NCBI GenBank assembly: GCA_937915475.1
Contig: CALGIR010000278.1
Span: forward strand, 1 to 7,092
Origin: an uncultured Bacteroidales bacterium
GTDB taxonomy: Bacteria > Bacteroidota > Bacteroidia > Bacteroidales > Tenuifilaceae
Reading direction: 5' to 3'
Length of the DNA stretch: 7,092 bases
Positions 4,980-7,092 of this stretch are shown here, one piece after another. The first letter of the stretch is position 1. Each line of letters opens with the position of its first letter. The position numbers and the translations under genes are program-made. Under the pieces are notes generated by a model. The model had not been told where the DNA came from and made no database searches. It saw only the letters and a program-made list of their open reading frames with translations.

Positions 4980-7092
4980 ATGATAACCCCTAATAGAACA
5001 TCGGTAAAGATTTTAAGCAAAGCAGTAACCCGAAAGATTATAATTACCACAGCAGTTGGTTTTTTGGTGGTTTTCGTTTCGTGGACCATTGCTTTTGTAT
5101 CGCAAGGTGTTGCTTTTAGCCTAGCAGGTATCGGTGCAATACATAAGGCAAGTCCAATACTTTGGATTATCAATGCCTTGCCTTTCCTCTTTGCGTTTCT
5201 CACCTACTCTATCCTAAAAAAACATCAGGAAAAAGTAGCCTTTTTAGAGGAAGAGATTCTTCAGCGCGACGAAGACATCAATAAAAATGCACTTTTTGCC
5301 AAAACCATCGGGGAAGGCAATTATGAGGCTCCCTTTAAAATTAGCGATGAGGATGATGTGCTTGGCAAATCATTGCTTTTAATGCGCGATAACCTCTTGG
5401 AGAACAACAAAAAAGAAGCAGAACAATCATGGATTACAAAGGGTAAAGAAGAGGTTTCTTTCATACTTAGATTACACAATAACCTTGAAGAGCTCTCCTA
5501 TGAGGTGCTAGTTAAGCTTATAGGTTATATCAACATAATTCAAGGAGCACTGTACCTATACGATGAAGAAAAACAAAGCCTATACAATCTTACCACATAT
5601 GCCTACAATCGAAAAAAATACATTAATCAGGAGTTCAAAATTGGTCAAGGACTAATAGGGCAATGTGCATACGAACAGGATATAGTTTACAGAACTGAAA
5701 TACCTGATGATTATACGAGCATAACATCGGGGATTTTGGGCGATAAAAAACCAAAAAGTTTAATCATTGTTCCACTAATTACCGACGAAAAATTACAGGG
5801 AGTCATTGAGTTTGCCTCTCTTGACGATCATATTCCAGACTTAACCATACGTTTTCTTCGCGAAATCGGTGAGATTATTGCTCGAACCGTATTCAATTTA
5901 CGCATAAATCAGAAAACGGAGCAGCTGCTGATGGAGGCTCAGCAAATGACCCAAGAACTGAAAGAAAACGAAGAGGAACTTCGCCAAAATGCTGAGGAGA
6001 TGAGGGCCACGCATGAAGAGCTAGAAAAATCCAATTTTCAGCTTGAGGCAAAGATTCAGGAAGTGGAAAACGCTCAAAAAAGGCTGCACTCCTTACTCGA
6101 GAATGCATCAGAAATTATATCAATATACAGCAGTAGTCAAAAGTTAACCTTCATAAGCCCATCGGTCACAAAGATTCTTGGCTATACACCGCATGAAATG
6201 ATGAACGGTAAGGATATTGATAGGTTAACGCGTAAGGGCGAACAAGAGTTTACCGATATGTTTCAAAAGCTGCTCGATTCGCCCCGTGTTCCAGTTTCCA
6301 TCCAGTATACCTTTATGAAAAAGGATGGGACAAAAATTTTCCTTGAGGTAACAGGAAGAAACCTGCTTGAGGATTCTGCCATAAACGGCATCATCCTTAA
6401 CTCACAGGATATAACTGAACGCAAACGAGCCGAGAAAGAAGAGCGAATGCGCAGCAAGATGCAGGCACTATCGGAGAACTCGCCAGATATGATTATGCGT
6501 CTTAATACTGCGGGTCAGTTTTTCTATGCCAACCCAATGGTTGAGGAATACTTGGACATACCTATTAAGGAGTTAATTAACCAAACCCTAAACTCTGTCG
6601 ACCTTAACGGCGCATTAGCCTCTTTTCTGAAAGACACCATAAAAGTCATAAAAACCAGCAAGAGCAAGATAGAGCACGATTTAACCTTCTCCTCAAAAAT
6701 GGGCGAGACCATAATGCATATTTCGGCCATCCCAGAGTTTAACGAGAACGAGTTGGAGACAATCCTCTTTGTTGGTCACGATATAACGGAAGCTAAAAGG
6801 ATTGAACTCGAAATTCAGGATAAAAACCGAAAGATTACCGAGAGCATTAACTATGCCCAGCGCATACAAACGTCAATACTACCAAACAACCGAATAATTA
6901 GGCAGTACCTGCCAAAATCATTTATCTACTATAAACCTCGCGACGTGGTAAGTGGGGATTTTCCATGGTTCTTTGTCAAGGAAAACTTTATCTATATTGC
7001 TGCCGTTGACTGTACCGGACATGGGGTGCCTGGCGCACTACTTTCGTTTATTGGTTACTTTATCCTTAATAACGTTGTGGACCATGATGAAA
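4980..7092 (+). CDS. Membrane-anchored HAMP-like/GAF/PAS-PAS/SpoIIE (PP2C) phosphatase, 3' end outside window
   Basis: The frame is open from the ATG at 4980 to the window end: 704 residues with no stop. Two TM segments (about 19-43 and 58-79) form a hairpin with a short loop, followed by a HAMP-like segment (about 97-140), GAF (about 160-308), a charged coiled coil (310-370), PAS1 (about 370-482, ending SQDITERK) and PAS2 (about 492-606, ending GHDITEAK). A linker with SINYAQRIQTSILP (622-635) leads into a SpoIIE-type PP2C domain. Visible catalytic features are YKPRDVVSGDF (651-661; D660 a likely metal ligand) and VDCTGHGVPGA (676-686; D677 a likely metal ligand). The usual DFYW reads DFPW (P662). 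Such phosphatases dephosphorylate Ser/Thr of anti-sigma-factor antagonists, typically controlling partner switching; the target here is unknown. Sensing is probably cytoplasmic. It overlaps no other gene and lies 1 base after the GAF protein, so the two are probably coupled. About 100-150 residues of the phosphatase remain off-window. Confidence 0.9.
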   Translation, partial: MITPNRTSVKILSKAVTRKIIITTAVGFLVVFVSWTIAFVSQGVAFSLAGIGAIHKASPILWIINALPFLFAFLTYSILKKHQEKVAFLEEEILQRDEDINKNALFAKTIGEGNYEAPFKISDEDDVLGKSLLLMRDNLLENNKKEAEQSWITKGKEEVSFILRLHNNLEELSYEVLVKLIGYINIIQGALYLYDEEKQSLYNLTTYAYNRKKYINQEFKIGQGLIGQCAYEQDIVYRTEIPDDYTSITSGILGDKKPKSLIIVPLITDEKLQGVIEFASLDDHIPDLTIRFLREIGEIIARTVFNLRINQKTEQLLMEAQQMTQELKENEEELRQNAEEMRATHEELEKSNFQLEAKIQEVENAQKRLHSLLENASEIISIYSSSQKLTFISPSVTKILGYTPHEMMNGKDIDRLTRKGEQEFTDMFQKLLDSPRVPVSIQYTFMKKDGTKIFLEVTGRNLLEDSAINGIILNSQDITERKRAEKEERMRSKMQALSENSPDMIMRLNTAGQFFYANPMVEEYLDIPIKELINQTLNSVDLNGALASFLKDTIKVIKTSKSKIEHDLTFSSKMGETIMHISAIPEFNENELETILFVGHDITEAKRIELEIQDKNRKITESINYAQRIQTSILPNNRIIRQYLPKSFIYYKPRDVVSGDFPWFFVKENFIYIAAVDCTGHGVPGALLSFIGYFILNNVVDHDE
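5973..6044 (+). repeat. Matching Glu-Glu heptad repeat in the SpoIIE protein (residues 332-355)
   Basis: Units EEL, EEM, EEL and then FQL start at residues 332, 339, 346 and 353, again exactly seven apart. The stretch EEELRQNAEEMRATHEEL is close to EEEMRQNMEEMQATQEEM of the 789-aa sensor and occupies the same place after the GAF domain. This supports common ancestry, and the two proteins could form hetero-coiled coils. Confidence 0.75.

Larger units (their letters stand above)
2..7092 (+). other. Probable single transcription unit (partial at both ends)
   Basis: Six genes in the same direction are separated by only 28, 20, 7, 11 and 1 bases. No gap has room for a promoter and a terminator together, and I see no GC-rich hairpin followed by a T run. 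The leaders before the starts are A-rich (for example AAATAAACC before 360, GATAACCA before 4169 and TCATAA before 3597) and lack a clear Shine-Dalgarno match, as is usual in Bacteroidota. The real promoter must lie left of the window. Confidence 0.7.

Noticed and set aside
4949..6730. Minus-strand ORFs (84, 71, 64 and 68 aa) in the right third
   Set aside because: The + frame from 4980 runs open for 704 codons with HAMP-like, GAF, PAS and SpoIIE motifs; the minus ORFs are shadows of it.

Overview
The window looks like chromosomal DNA of a Bacteroidota bacterium, probably from the Bacteroidales/Marinilabiliales side. The DNA is AT-rich. The genes start after A-rich leaders without clear Shine-Dalgarno sequences. 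The domain styles (stand-alone CheB esterase domain, CheR with a CRNVIIYFN motif, GAF-PAS-SpoIIE proteins with an SINYAQRIQ segment) match what I know from that phylum. The assignment rests on protein style only, not on any marker gene.

All six genes lie on the + strand, with gaps of 28, 20, 7, 11 and 1 bases, so they are probably one operon whose promoter and end are outside the window. In order they are: (1) the C-terminal part of a canonical CheR methyltransferase, cut by the left edge; (2) a 789-aa membrane sensor with a periplasmic Cache-like domain, two HAMP-like segments, GAF, a charged heptad coiled coil and two PAS domains, but no kinase or other output domain; (3) a second CheR of 279 aa with several eroded SAM-site motifs; (4) a 186-aa CheB methylesterase domain without a receiver; (5) a 269-aa protein with a membrane hairpin, a coiled coil and a GAF domain only; (6) a long protein, open at the right edge, with a membrane hairpin, HAMP-like segment, GAF, charged coiled coil, two PAS domains and the start of a SpoIIE-type PP2C phosphatase. 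Gene 6 has no stop codon in the window. There is no gene-free stretch longer than 28 bases, and I saw no RNA gene, mobile element or CRISPR.

Taken together, the locus pairs chemotaxis-type adaptation enzymes (CheR, CheB) with GAF/PAS sensors and a Ser/Thr phosphatase. No methyl-accepting chemotaxis receptor, CheA or CheW is visible. Genes 2, 5 and 6 carry related GAF modules, and genes 2 and 6 also share a HAMP-like segment and a coiled coil with Glu-Glu pairs spaced exactly seven residues apart. My working hypothesis is a membrane signalling complex in which reversible carboxyl methylation of these coiled coils tunes a PP2C output (for example, partner switching with an anti-sigma-factor antagonist). 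That link is inference; what the sequence shows is the gene content, the paralogy, the heptad pattern and the degenerate second CheR.
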